A stretch of 64,000 nt of DNA from Dyella tabacisoli (GCF_003350925.1 NZ_KZ857176.1:1-64000), one strand, 5' to 3'. Counted from the stretch's first letter, positions 25,903 through 34,592 are shown. Numbers and translations are program-made. Notes: generated by a model not told the origin, from the sequence alone.

Positions 25903-26974
25903 TTCTCGGCATTTGCGTGGCTTCGGCATGTCGGCGACGCCAGAACGGGCGGTGCTTCCAGCGCTGTTCCGCCGCGTAGAAATACTGGGTGTGGCGTAAA
26001 TAGGTCTGCCGAACATTCGAGAGTTGATGGCTATACCGCGCCAGCTCGTCGGGCTGGCCGGATAGCACGCCCATCACTGCCTGGGCACCACGCAACCCCG
26101 TGTAAAGCGCATTGAACATGCCCTGGGACGAGAGCGGGTCGAAGGCCAGTGCGGCGTCGCCGACGGCGAGCCAGCCATCTCCGCTCCATTGCTGCAGGCA
26201 GGCGCCGCCGGCATCCGCGCCCCGTGGTGGGCACCATGAGGCATCCGCCGGGCACAGCAAGCGGATGTGGCGAGTCGCCGCCAGTTGATCGAGCCAGCCA
26301 TGCGGCTCATGCAAAATCCGCGAGGCATCCGATGCCTCGACATGCAACACAGCGATGCGCCGCCCTTGCGGAAGCGGGGCGCAATACCACCATCCGTCCT
26401 CCACCGATTCGACCATCGTGCGCTCATCGGCGTGCCGGTTTTCGCCGATGGCGTAAAGCGCAATCATCGGCGTGTCTCGTGTCCGCGCCACACCAAGCTT
26501 GCGCGCGAGGATGCCGCTACGCCCGCTGGCGTCGATCAGCCAGCGGGTACATAGGGCCCCATCACTCAGTTGCACCTGCCAGCCTGCTTCATCTCGCGTC
26601 ACCGATTTAAGGCGGGCAGTACGCCATGTTGCGCCTGCTTCTTGCGCGGCATCGCGCAGGCTGGCTTCAAAACGCTGTCGGTCGACATGCCAGCCGGAGC
26701 CATTGGGATCTCGAATGAAATCAGTGGCGCGTAAAACATCATCGCCCCAGGCGGAGACATTGCCTACGCATGCACGTGGCTTGCTTTGCGCCAGCCACGG
26801 CAGCAAGCCCAGATCCCGCAGCAGGGGGCGTGCCGCTCCCGGCAGGCTTTCTCCCACCTTGTCGGTATCGCGAATGTCATCGACCAGCAATGCGCGCGCA
26901 CCCGCCTTGGCGAGTACGCGCGCGGCTACTGCTCCGGCTGGGCCGGCTCCGATCACCAGGACATCAGTCCTCAT
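25889..26974 (-). CDS. LodB-like FAD-dependent oxidoreductase for LodA maturation
   Basis: This 361-residue flavoprotein has the FAD Rossmann motif at its start (MRTDVLVIGAGPAGAVAARV), GESLPGAARPLL, the LIDASGRSG segment and GDGWLAVGDAALAFDPLSSQ (the GD motif that binds the FAD ribityl chain). This is the layout of tryptophan-halogenase/geranylgeranyl-reductase-like flavoproteins. It overlaps the end of the LodA-like gene by 11 bases. In known lod/gox operons the second gene is such a flavoprotein and is needed to form the cysteine tryptophylquinone of the oxidase, so that role is inferred. Its last residues (SRLG-stop) are encoded by a REP-like repeat. Confidence 0.82.
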   Translation of the reverse strand: MRTDVLVIGAGPAGAVAARVLAKAGARALLVDDIRDTDKVGESLPGAARPLLRDLGLLPWLAQSKPRACVGNVSAWGDDVLRATDFIRDPNGSGWHVDRQRFEASLRDAAQEAGATWRTARLKSVTRDEAGWQVQLSDGALCTRWLIDASGRSGILARKLGVARTRDTPMIALYAIGENRHADERTMVESVEDGWWYCAPLPQGRRIAVLHVEASDASRILHEPHGWLDQLAATRHIRLLCPADASWCPPRGADAGGACLQQWSGDGWLAVGDAALAFDPLSSQGMFNALYTGLRGAQAVMGVLSGQPDELARYSHQLSNVRQTYLRHTQYFYAAEQRWKHRPFWRRRHAEATQMPRSRLG

Positions 26975-29954
26975 GCTTTCTCTTTCTGAGCACGAGACGA
27001 CGGAAGGCTTCCAGTTGCTCCTCGTTTTCCCAGCCGGCCAGCCGTAGCCGATCTTCGCGTGTCCGCGCGGATGCTTTGTCCAACCCTGCGGCGAGGGCCG
27101 CGGTGCGTGTGGGTATGCCTGGCACCGACTCGACAAAGATCACCGGTGGAAAATCCGGATCGTCATCCACGCCTTTCTTCGCCGCGACAATACCCATAGC
27201 GCCGAAGTGTTCGACCATATGCATCATTTGCGCGGGCGGCAAACCGGACAGTTCGCGCAGCCAGTTGGCCCGGCGATGGAACGCCGCCAGCCGTTGCTCT
27301 CGCGCAAGGTCTGGATTGATAACGATGGCGTAGTCCTCCTCGGTGAGTACCTGGTTGGGCACCCGTGCCGGCCAGAAGGAGGGCAGGTAGGGGTCGTATT
27401 CAACGTCATAGCCGGAGCGGCAAAACGCGGTGTCGCCTTGCCAGGGCAACGCCATCCAGCGACTTAAATCCCCCGCCCCTTGCGCATAAAGCGGGCCGCC
27501 GGGTCTCAATGCGATTTGCTGGGTCAGTTTGCGGCCGTATTCGGGAACGGGTTGCTCGGCAGGGCGCTCGCGGATGCGGAAAGGCGCCCGATACATGCTG
27601 CTATGTCGCATCGGCCAGGTCAGTTCGCAGCCGGGGTGGAAGGCATCGGCCAGGCAGAAGTGCAGCGCGGCCTGGTCCAGCATGGCGGGTCGGTCGGCCA
27701 GCTCGACTTGGCTTAAGTCATGTGGCGGCTGGTAGTCGGGGTGCCAGTCATTGTCGAAGTTTCCTTCGACCCAACGCTGTAGCAGGCTTGCCCGTACCGG
27801 CGACAGGGGCAGATAGTTTTCCGGGTCGTCATCTTCGAAGGAGCCGAACGCATCGCCGTAAAGCCACGGCCAGGTACGCGGTTCGGCGACGGGATTATTT
27901 ACCGGGCGGAAGGCATTGAAGATCACGCGGCGAAGTTCGCCGTAGATATCGGGATGCCCAGCCGCAGGACGATGAGAAAGTTTGGTCAGTAGCTGCGGAT
28001 CGTCGAAGTCGAATTGGCCGCCATGTCCGAACAGCGCGGCAAAACCCTTGTTCACCCACTGCAAATTGCTCAGCCGTTGCAGCGCGGGCAGCACGTCCCG
28101 CACGAACGACACCTGTTCCGGGAAAGCAATCCAGCCGCACTCCACGTAGGCGTCGTATAAAAGATCGTAAAGCGTGCGCCAGCCAATAATGTCCGGCGCA
28201 TAGTTGGGTGGCGCCACCACCACCCAGGCGGCATCCACGGGAATCTCCCTGCCGGCAATGCTGACCGCGGCGTTGACCGGCCCATCCGAGGTGTCGTCGT
28301 ACCAGCCATCGGCATTGTTGAACGTATCGGGGTCGTCAGGATCGTAGATGGGCTTGCCTTCGGGCGACGCGGATATGCCATGGCCGCCAAGCACCAGCAG
28401 GCGTCCCGATGCATCCGTGCGCAGCTCGCCGAGACCCACCTTGGTGCCTTGAAACATGCCGCTGTCGAATCGATAAGCCGGGCCGCTGATGTCGCTGCCT
28501 TCGATATGGCGCGGGCCGGGGTCAATCGCCAAATTAGTGCGCGCCGCACCTTTGATGTGTGCGTTACGCAAGGGCAGGCTCAATTCGTACGCTTGGGGAA
28601 TATCCAGCGCAGCATCGAACTGGTACCACTGTGCCTTGCGATTGGCCAGATGCACCTGCCAGGTGATCTTTGCGTTATTGCCGGTGAGCTCGGCGACGAC
28701 CTCACCGGCGGCGTTGTAGCCATACAGGCGAAAAAGAGCCGCCTGGCGCTTGAGCGCGCCGGTGCTGTCGCGCATGTCGGCGGCACTAAGCGGCTCGGGT
28801 TGAATCACCTCCGGCCCGACATAGAAACCTTCCGGGCTATTGCCGACCCGCGCGATGCCGATGCCCGGATGAATGGCGGCCCGGACGATGGTGGTGTCGC
28901 GTGCAGGCGGCCACGGCGCGGGCGGGCGTGGGAGATGGGGTTCGCCATCGGGCTGGCCGTTGACGTTGCGGCGAAGTTCGGCCGAGGCCTGATAGATCAC
29001 CTTGCGGGCGTCGGCAATCGTGCCGACCGGCTCGTGCTCCGCTAGCGTGCGCCACGGATTGAACGATAACGCTTCACCGTACGCGGACTGGCCTCGGGCG
29101 GCGATATCCTGCTGCGGCAGCGTCAAGGTGGCCACATGCTGGGGCACCGATACCTTTTCGTCCCACTGATCCGTAGCCTTGTTGAGCGGCGTCTTTTGCT
29201 CATCGATATACGGCTGCACCATAAAGCGAAAGCGCGCCTCCCCTCGTTGCAGGCGCTGCTGCAGATCTACCCCGAGGTAGTTAGGGTCGTTGTAATCGGG
29301 GTTAGGGCCCGTTGGAATAGGTGCGATGGGTTCGAGCTTGTACTTGCAGTATTTTTCGGGGCCAAAACGAAAAGGAATCACGCTCCATAGGTTTTCTCCC
29401 AGTACGGTGGGAACCTTCTTTTCCATGGCATCGAGAATGGCCGCGCCCTTGGGGTTCTCTTTACGCCATTTCAGATATTCCTCTTCACTCGTCAAGGATG
29501 CCTTGGTGAATACGCACATGGCGCGGGCGTCATCCACAAAAAAGACGTCATGGTTTTGCAGAATGAAATCGGCCGTGGGCGAGGTGCTGCCCGGTGGCAG
29601 CAGCTTTTGCCCTGGCACGTCGAACAGTTTGATGCCCAGACCTACCGTGGTGTTGAGGTCGGGGCGCCCATCGGAGATGTCGCTGGAAAAGCGAGCCCAT
29701 ACGGGATACGTCACCTGCTGGCTGAAGATGCCCACGCGCCAATCGGGCGAAAGACCGGGCGCAATCTCGAAACGTCCGTGCGCCACGCCGTGCAAACGCA
29801 GAAAAACCGGTCGCTTGGCGGGACATTGCCCTTTGTCGATGCGCCCGCGTTGCACCATGTCCACAAACATATGCTGCAGGCATTCAATGGATCCGGCATC
29901 GGTGTCGCAGCTACAAGGGATGTCAGTCGTTTTAGCATCGTGCTTATGACTCAT
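26964..29954 (-). CDS. LodA-like CTQ-dependent oxidase fused to an N-terminal catalase-fold domain
   Basis: The product has 996 residues. Residues about 30-330 resemble a catalase-fold protein: LHGVAHGRFEI, YPVWARFSSDISDG, VGLGIKLFDVPG, FILQNHDVFFVDDARAM, FNPWRTLAEHEPVGTI. By ungapped alignment the distal catalytic His falls on Leu52, so catalase activity is doubtful. From about 358 (VRAAIHPGIGIARVGNSPEG) to the end it is LodA-like, the family of L-lysine epsilon-oxidase and glycine oxidase, which releases H2O2. Cofactor candidates are Cys776 (FHPGCELTW) and Trp833 or Trp838 (RWMALPWQGDTAFC). A GAGG site lies before the ATG. It is co-transcribed with a LodB-like flavoprotein. No signal peptide is seen. 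The amino-acid substrate is unknown. Confidence 0.85.
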   Translation of the reverse strand: MSHKHDAKTTDIPCSCDTDAGSIECLQHMFVDMVQRGRIDKGQCPAKRPVFLRLHGVAHGRFEIAPGLSPDWRVGIFSQQVTYPVWARFSSDISDGRPDLNTTVGLGIKLFDVPGQKLLPPGSTSPTADFILQNHDVFFVDDARAMCVFTKASLTSEEEYLKWRKENPKGAAILDAMEKKVPTVLGENLWSVIPFRFGPEKYCKYKLEPIAPIPTGPNPDYNDPNYLGVDLQQRLQRGEARFRFMVQPYIDEQKTPLNKATDQWDEKVSVPQHVATLTLPQQDIAARGQSAYGEALSFNPWRTLAEHEPVGTIADARKVIYQASAELRRNVNGQPDGEPHLPRPPAPWPPARDTTIVRAAIHPGIGIARVGNSPEGFYVGPEVIQPEPLSAADMRDSTGALKRQAALFRLYGYNAAGEVVAELTGNNAKITWQVHLANRKAQWYQFDAALDIPQAYELSLPLRNAHIKGAARTNLAIDPGPRHIEGSDISGPAYRFDSGMFQGTKVGLGELRTDASGRLLVLGGHGISASPEGKPIYDPDDPDTFNNADGWYDDTSDGPVNAAVSIAGREIPVDAAWVVVAPPNYAPDIIGWRTLYDLLYDAYVECGWIAFPEQVSFVRDVLPALQRLSNLQWVNKGFAALFGHGGQFDFDDPQLLTKLSHRPAAGHPDIYGELRRVIFNAFRPVNNPVAEPRTWPWLYGDAFGSFEDDDPENYLPLSPVRASLLQRWVEGNFDNDWHPDYQPPHDLSQVELADRPAMLDQAALHFCLADAFHPGCELTWPMRHSSMYRAPFRIRERPAEQPVPEYGRKLTQQIALRPGGPLYAQGAGDLSRWMALPWQGDTAFCRSGYDVEYDPYLPSFWPARVPNQVLTEEDYAIVINPDLAREQRLAAFHRRANWLRELSGLPPAQMMHMVEHFGAMGIVAAKKGVDDDPDFPPVIFVESVPGIPTRTAALAAGLDKASARTREDRLRLAGWENEEQLEAFRRLVLRKRKHED

Positions 29955-30316
29955 GGCCTTACCTCAGCATGGGCGAATGGGTATTTGCGGCGTCATTAGC
30001 TATGTCGCTTCATTATTCAGGCATCAATATTATTATTGCGCGGACACCGGTCGCCTGTGATCCGTGGCGCCATGCCTATAATCGATAAATGTATTGAGAG
30101 AGTCGTATCGCGTCGGCGATGTTCTGATCTATTTGGTGTAGACAGTGTGATGCCGGGGCTATCTAAGGTCGCCGCGTAATAAATCGCGACTTACCATATA
30201 TGTGGATCACATAATCACGGATGGGACAGGCGATTAACCGATGCGGCGAGATGATCTCCGTGATCGCATGCTTGATCGTTGGGGCGAGCTGCGCTCACCC
30301 CAACAAGCCTTGCTAT
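29955..30316. other. Promoter region of the LodA-like operon, AT-rich
   Basis: About 360 bases, AT-richer than the coding DNA. No gene is seen. It must hold the promoter of the LodA-like operon; TTGATG and ATAGCT on the minus strand (around 30045 and 30015) are spaced about 18 apart but are weak matches. A small dyad lies at 30199-30213, and a partial REP-like end (CTCACCCCAACAAG) lies near 30300. Confidence 0.35.
30199..30213. promoter_or_regulatory. Short dyad TATGTG-GAT-CACATA
   Basis: Perfect 6-base arms flank a 3-base centre in the region between the LodA-like operon and the repeat array. The arm sequence resembles half of a CRP/Clp-type site, but the spacing is too short for that class. 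It could be an operator. Confidence 0.25.
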
Positions 30317-30616
30317 GTAGGTTGGGCTGAACAAAGTGATGCCCAACGTTGCGAAGTAAACCCCAACGTTGCGCAACGTTGGGGTTCGCTTGCGCTCACC
30401 ACCAACCTACGCCGCCGGCGTCATGGCGTGCAGCGCAATCACCCAATGCCGTAGGTTGGGCTGAACGAAGTGATGCCCAACGTTGCGAAGCAAACCCCAA
30501 CGTTGCGCAACGTTGGGGTTCGCTTGCGCTCACCGCCAACCTACGCCGTCGGCGTCATGGCGTGCAACGCAATCACCCAATGCCGTAGGTTGGGGTGAGC
30601 GCAGCGAACCCCAACA
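30317..30616. repeat. Tandem array of REP-like units with 134-bp period
   Basis: GTAGGTTGGG begins at 30317, 30451 and 30585, exactly 134 bases apart. Each of the first two periods holds a roughly 100-bp REP-like element ending in CCAACCTACG and a spacer of about 34 bp (GGCGTCATGGCGTGCA is part of it). The spacer matches the last codons of the adjacent SMR exporter gene at roughly 26 of 30 positions. The third unit is short and ends 18 bases from that gene. Confidence 0.88.
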
Positions 30617-30633
30617 ATCCTCGCGCCATGTTG

Positions 30634-30981
30634 TCATGCAGCCGGCGTCACCGCGCGTAGCGCAATCACCCCGGCGACGATCAAGACAATCCCGGCTACC
30701 CGTGATAGCGACAGCGGCTCGCCAAATAACACGACACCAAGCAGCGCCGTGCCCGCTGCGCCTATACCGGTCCACACCGCATAAGCGCTACCGACCGGCA
30801 ATGCGGTCAGCGCACGCCCCAGCAGCACCACGAATGCGGCCAGCGCCAGCAGCGATACCGCGCTCCAGCCCCAGCGCGTATAGCCTTGCGATAACTTCAT
30901 CGATACGGCCCACAGCACGTCCAGTGCGCCCGCTACCAACAGCATCAGCCACGCTGATGAGATGCTCACTCCGGCGGTCAT
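30634..30981 (-). CDS. SMR family exporter, Gdx/SugE subtype
   Basis: This 115-residue, four-helix small multidrug resistance protein has LPVGSAYAVWTGIGAAGTAL in the third helix and LFGEPLSLSRVAGIVLIVAG, which places it in the Gdx (SugE) guanidinium-exporter subtype rather than the EmrE type. The essential membrane Glu of helix 1 (E13/E14 in characterised members) is Asp here: AGALDVLWAVSMKLSQGYTR. The gene starts 4 bases after the glutathione transferase stop, so the two are one operon. No guanidine riboswitch was recognised upstream of the operon. Confidence 0.85.
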   Translation of the reverse strand: MTAGVSISSAWLMLLVAGALDVLWAVSMKLSQGYTRWGWSAVSLLALAAFVVLLGRALTALPVGSAYAVWTGIGAAGTALLGVVLFGEPLSLSRVAGIVLIVAGVIALRAVTPAA

Positions 30982-30985
30982 TGCC

Positions 30986-31600
30986 TCATGCTCCCTGCTC
31001 GGCACGAAGCGCGCTCTGCACGCTGTTGCGCTCGCCGATGCGTTGGAGATACGCGGCCAGCAAAGGAAAGCTATCCAGTGACAGGCCGCAAGGTTTGGAC
31101 CAACTGGCAATCGTGAAGAGATACGCGTCGACGACAGTGAAAGTGTCCCCCAGCAAAAACGCGCGCCCCTGAAGCTGACGCTCGATCAGTTCGAGACGTT
31201 TAGCGATCTTGCCCCGAGCAACCTCGGCCGCCTGCGTACCGAATTCGGGATGAAACAGCCATGGGCTGAACATCTTGTGCAGTTCGGAGCTGATATAGAC
31301 CAGCCAGCGTTGCGCCTCGTAGCGTTCCAGTGCTGTGCCGGCCGGCAGCAGTCCATGCGCTGGCACCAGGTCGGCGAGGTAGCTCAAAATCGCCGCCCCC
31401 TCCGTCAGCAGTTGGCCGTCATCGAGTTGCAGCAGCGGGACATAGCCGTTCGGGTTGAGTTGGCGATAGTCCGCTCGGGTTGCCGCAACGATCGGTTCCG
31501 CACCGAGGCGCACGCGCATCAGTTCAAACGGCAGATTCAATTCTCGCAGCACAATATGCGTTGCCAGTGAGCAAGTACCGGGAGTGAAGTACAGTTTCAT
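30986..31600 (-). CDS. Glutathione S-transferase family protein
   Basis: The 204-residue product has an N-terminal thioredoxin-like domain (MKLYFTPGTCSLATHIVLRE, with Ser/Cys near residue 10 as in beta-class GSTs; NPNGYVPLLQLDDGQLLTEG, with the cis-Pro and the glutathione-contacting Glu) and a helical C-terminal domain (FLLGDTFTVVDAYLFTIASW, with the N-capping box and Asp). It should conjugate or transfer glutathione in the cytoplasm. A strong AGGAGA site lies 6 bases before the ATG. It is divergent from a LysR regulator at 84 bases and followed immediately by the SMR exporter, a plausible detoxification unit. Confidence 0.92.
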   Translation of the reverse strand: MKLYFTPGTCSLATHIVLRELNLPFELMRVRLGAEPIVAATRADYRQLNPNGYVPLLQLDDGQLLTEGAAILSYLADLVPAHGLLPAGTALERYEAQRWLVYISSELHKMFSPWLFHPEFGTQAAEVARGKIAKRLELIERQLQGRAFLLGDTFTVVDAYLFTIASWSKPCGLSLDSFPLLAAYLQRIGERNSVQSALRAEQGA

Positions 31601-31683
31601 CGGGTGTCTCCTGAAGGGTGGGGACAGCTTCAAGGCAGGCGCCGGCGAGCGCCATCTGTCACCGCTACAAGGAAAGCTTGCGC

Positions 31684-32562
31684 ATGAAGTCGGGCGAATG
31701 GTCTCTTGACGATCTTCAGTTGGTACGTGCTATTGCCGCGAACGGCAATCTGGCGGGTGCCGCACGTGATCTGGGCATCGATCATTCCAATGCGTTTCGA
31801 CGGCTTGGCACGGTCGAGCAGCGTCTCGGGGTCAAGCTGTTCCGGCGCAGCCGTCGCGGCTATCAGGCGACCGAGGAGGGGGAGTTGGCGGCGCAGGCGG
31901 CCGAGCGTGTGCTGGCCGAGACCGACCTGCTGTCCAGGCAGCTACTCGGACGCGATCGTCATGTGCATGGCCGGTTGCGCGTAACCGCGCCCGACACTCT
32001 GGTCGGACACCTGGCCGAGCTATGCGCCGAATTCACTGCGCTGCATCCGATGGTGCACTTCGATCTGGTGATTAACAACGCGTTTCTGACACTGCAGCAA
32101 CGCGACGCGGACGTGGCTATTCGTCCGGCCCAGCTATCGCCGCAAGGGTTGTCGGTGCGCAAGCTCGCCAGCGTCGCCACCGCCGTGTATGCGCCAAAAC
32201 CAGCGCGCCGCAAAGAACCTGCAGAGCGCTGGATCGGGTTGGGCGATGCACTGTCACATCTGGCGGCCGCACAGTGGCTTCGCAATCACGTCGATCCGGC
32301 GCGTATCGCGCTTACTGTCGATACGCTGCCGGCCGCGCTTGCTGCCTGCGAAGCCGGCCTCGGCCGCGCACTGCTGCCGTGCTTTTATGCCGACCGCTCG
32401 CGCGCCGTAAGCCGGCTCGGCGCGCCGCTGCCGGAGGTGCAGACACAGCTATGGTTTGTCACCCATCCCGACCTGCGCTCGTCCGCGCGAATCCGCTTGT
32501 TCCGCGATTTCGTCGTGCAATGGATTGCCCATCGCGACGTTGCGTTTTCCGCCGGGCTCTAG
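31684..32562 (+). CDS. LysR family transcriptional regulator
   Basis: The 292-residue product has an N-terminal winged helix (WSLDDLQLVRAIAANGNLAG, LGIDHSNAFRRLGTVEQRLG, LFRRSRRGYQATEEGELAA) and a shortened effector-binding domain. The variant NAFRRLGTVEQ replaces the commoner PSAVSRRIxxLE of the recognition helix. An AAGGAAAG site precedes the ATG at 31684; the frame upstream to 31618 is not needed. It is divergent from the glutathione transferase/SMR operon with an 83-bp shared promoter region, the usual arrangement for a LysR protein and its target. Confidence 0.92.
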   Translation: MKSGEWSLDDLQLVRAIAANGNLAGAARDLGIDHSNAFRRLGTVEQRLGVKLFRRSRRGYQATEEGELAAQAAERVLAETDLLSRQLLGRDRHVHGRLRVTAPDTLVGHLAELCAEFTALHPMVHFDLVINNAFLTLQQRDADVAIRPAQLSPQGLSVRKLASVATAVYAPKPARRKEPAERWIGLGDALSHLAAAQWLRNHVDPARIALTVDTLPAALAACEAGLGRALLPCFYADRSRAVSRLGAPLPEVQTQLWFVTHPDLRSSARIRLFRDFVVQWIAHRDVAFSAGL

Positions 32563-32575
32563 GGCATAGGCGGCA

Positions 32576-33343
32576 TCAAATCTCAAACGTGGCCGGAACG
32601 CCTCGCTCAAGGCTCGTCAGTCGATCTGCAAGACCCACCGTGGCGAAAGATCGGGCAAGTTCGCTCTGACTCTCGACGAAGTGTTCCCAGCCTTCGTTGT
32701 GAATGGCGACGATATGCGCCTGGGGGAACGCGTGCGCGAACTCGATGGCGTCGTTGCTGCCCATGGTCATGTGAAAGCTGCCGCGTGGTTGCGCCGCGCC
32801 GGTAAAAAGAATCGCCAGCCGGATATCGAACTTGTCCTTGATCGCGGCGACACCCTCGTACCAGACGGTATCGCCCGACACGTAGATGCTGCCGCTGGAA
32901 TGTTCAGGTGTCACCACGAAACCCACGACATCGCCGCTGATCGGCTCGATACCTACGGGGCCGTGCCGCGCAGGGGTTGCCGTGACACGCACCTCGTTCT
33001 TTTCAGGCCCGTGAACGACCACGCTTTCCCATGTGGTCAGACCCTCGACACTGCCGCCAAGCCGGGATGCGCCGGCAGGCGTAGTCAGTACGCGTGGTGC
33101 TTGTTTGAGAAAGGCTCGCCCCGAACGGTCGAGATTGTCCCAGTGGTGGTCATGGCTGAGCAGCACGGCGTCAATGGGCAGCAGCGAGGCTGGGTCGGTT
33201 GCCGGCCCCGTTCGTTTGACCAAGGTGATGGTGCCGGCGTCATAGGCTTGCGGCTCGTCGAAGGTCGGGTCGGTCAGCAGCCGCGTGCCCGCGACCTCGA
33301 TCAAGGCGGTGGGGCCGCCAATGAGGGTAAGAACAACGTTCAT
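32576..33343 (-). CDS. UlaG-like MBL-fold metallo-hydrolase
   Basis: The 255-residue product has a single metallo-beta-lactamase domain of the UlaG/YtnP-like group. LLSHDHHWDNLD carries the H-x-H-x-D-like metal motif near residue 75, ATPARHGP the next His, IYVSGDTVWYEG the bridging Asp, and IVAIHNEGWEHF the last His. It should be a cytoplasmic hydrolase with an unknown substrate; lactonase and phosphodiesterase activities occur in the group. It is convergent with the LysR gene and lies 47 bases downstream of the alpha/beta-hydrolase gene on the same strand, so those two may be an operon. Confidence 0.85.
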   Translation of the reverse strand: MNVVLTLIGGPTALIEVAGTRLLTDPTFDEPQAYDAGTITLVKRTGPATDPASLLPIDAVLLSHDHHWDNLDRSGRAFLKQAPRVLTTPAGASRLGGSVEGLTTWESVVVHGPEKNEVRVTATPARHGPVGIEPISGDVVGFVVTPEHSSGSIYVSGDTVWYEGVAAIKDKFDIRLAILFTGAAQPRGSFHMTMGSNDAIEFAHAFPQAHIVAIHNEGWEHFVESQSELARSFATVGLADRLTSLERGVPATFEI

Positions 33344-33390
33344 CTGATATGAAATCCTTGGGGGGCAGGCAATAGAAAGCGGAAAAAGTG

Positions 33391-34311
33391 TCAGAGCTGC
33401 GCGGCGCCTGCCTGCTTCTGATCTACGGGTTGGCGATGGCCGATACGTTCGACAAAGTCCGCAATCAGCGGAGCGATCATCGGCAGGCATTCTTCCAATG
33501 CGAAGTGCCCGGTATCGAGCAGATGCAGTTCGGCACTTGGCACATCATCCAGATAGGCCCGCGCGCCGGCCTCCACGAAGAACGGGTCGTTACGGCCCCA
33601 GAAAATGAGTGTCGGCGGCTGATGCTCGCGTAGCCATGCCTGCCATTGCGGGTACAGCTCAAGGTTGGAGTGGTAGTTCAGTGCAAGATCGACCTGGATC
33701 TGCGCGCGGCCGGGCAGGTCGAGAAAATGCTGGTCCATAGTCCAGCCATCGGGCGCGATCAGCTCGGGATGCGCTGCGCCGGTAAGGTATTGGCCGCGCG
33801 TCATGTCCAGCGTCAGCAGATTGAGTACCCCTTCCTCGGCGCCTTTCACGCCCGGCTTCATCGCGGTGAACTCCTGTGCGATCGGGCTCAGGCCCACCGT
33901 GTAAGCGTTGCCGTTCTGGATCACCAGGCCCTCGAACCACTCCGGGTGCCGTGCCGCCAGGCGAAAGCCCACCGGCGCGCCGAAATCGAACATATAGGCG
34001 ACGAAACGATCCAGCCCGAGTGCCTGGCAGAAGCCTTCCATCACGTCCGCCAGGCGGTCAAAACTGTAAGCAAACGGACCACCCAGCGTGGCAGGCACGG
34101 GAGCATCGCTGTGGCCAAAGCCTGGGTAGTCCGGCGCGATCAGGTGATAGCGATCGCCCAGTGCATCCATCAAGCGGCGGTACTGATGTGACGCGGACGG
34201 AAAGCCGTGGAGCAGCAGCAAGGTCGGTGCGTCCTTGGGGCCGGCCTCCCGATAAAAGACCTTGATGCCGTCGATATCGACGTGGTGATGGGTGACCTGC
34301 GGGATGTTCAT
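33391..34311 (-). CDS. Alpha/beta hydrolase, epoxide hydrolase/haloalkane dehalogenase-like
   Basis: The 306-residue cytoplasmic protein shows LLLHGFPSASHQYRRLMDAL (HGFP oxyanion motif), APDYPGFGHSDAP, AYMFDFGAPVGFRLA (nucleophile elbow with Asp, as in epoxide hydrolases and dehalogenases, not Ser), FWGRNDPFF (acid) and LDTGHFALEE (His). The nucleophile Asp makes hydrolysis of an epoxide or carbon-halogen bond more likely than ester cleavage. ATG 34311 starts directly before the fold; the frame upstream to 34377 is not used. No clear ribosome site was seen. Confidence 0.86.
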   Translation of the reverse strand: MNIPQVTHHHVDIDGIKVFYREAGPKDAPTLLLLHGFPSASHQYRRLMDALGDRYHLIAPDYPGFGHSDAPVPATLGGPFAYSFDRLADVMEGFCQALGLDRFVAYMFDFGAPVGFRLAARHPEWFEGLVIQNGNAYTVGLSPIAQEFTAMKPGVKGAEEGVLNLLTLDMTRGQYLTGAAHPELIAPDGWTMDQHFLDLPGRAQIQVDLALNYHSNLELYPQWQAWLREHQPPTLIFWGRNDPFFVEAGARAYLDDVPSAELHLLDTGHFALEECLPMIAPLIADFVERIGHRQPVDQKQAGAAQL

Positions 34312-34592
34312 CGTGGTGGATTCTTTTGCGTCGAGGTGTGCGCATGATGGAGAGAATGCATGGACCCCATAAGACACCCGGCGATGAATACACCATTCAC
34401 TGCAAGCGAACGATGACGCCGGGGGGAGGTTGATGATTCGCCTGTTGTTCTATCCCTTTCAGCACTGGACGGGCGAATACTTGGCGTGATCCATTTCGTC
34501 GGCAACACAGCGGCACCATTTCAATGGGCGTAAACACTGTTCACACGAGTGGGCCTGCGGGGTTTTGACCTCATATGCCCAAGGAGAAGTCA
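34312..34592. promoter_or_regulatory. Divergent promoter region
   Basis: About 280 bases separate the epoxide-hydrolase-like gene (minus) from the serine hydrolase gene (plus). No gene or hairpin was recognised; both promoters must lie here. The AAGGAG at 34581-34586 is the ribosome site that selects the GTG start of the right-hand gene. Confidence 0.4.

Noticed and set aside
30230-30588. Short frames reading GWAERSDAQRCEANPNVAQR
   Set aside because: They are translations of the REP-like repeat and recur at every copy.
30317-30616. Regularly spaced 134-bp repeats as CRISPR or attachment sites
   Set aside because: The repeated part is the REP-like element itself and the spacers are near identical to each other and to the neighbouring gene end.
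34575-34592. ATG 34575 as start of the serine hydrolase
   Set aside because: It lacks a ribosome site, whereas a good site lies before GTG 34593.
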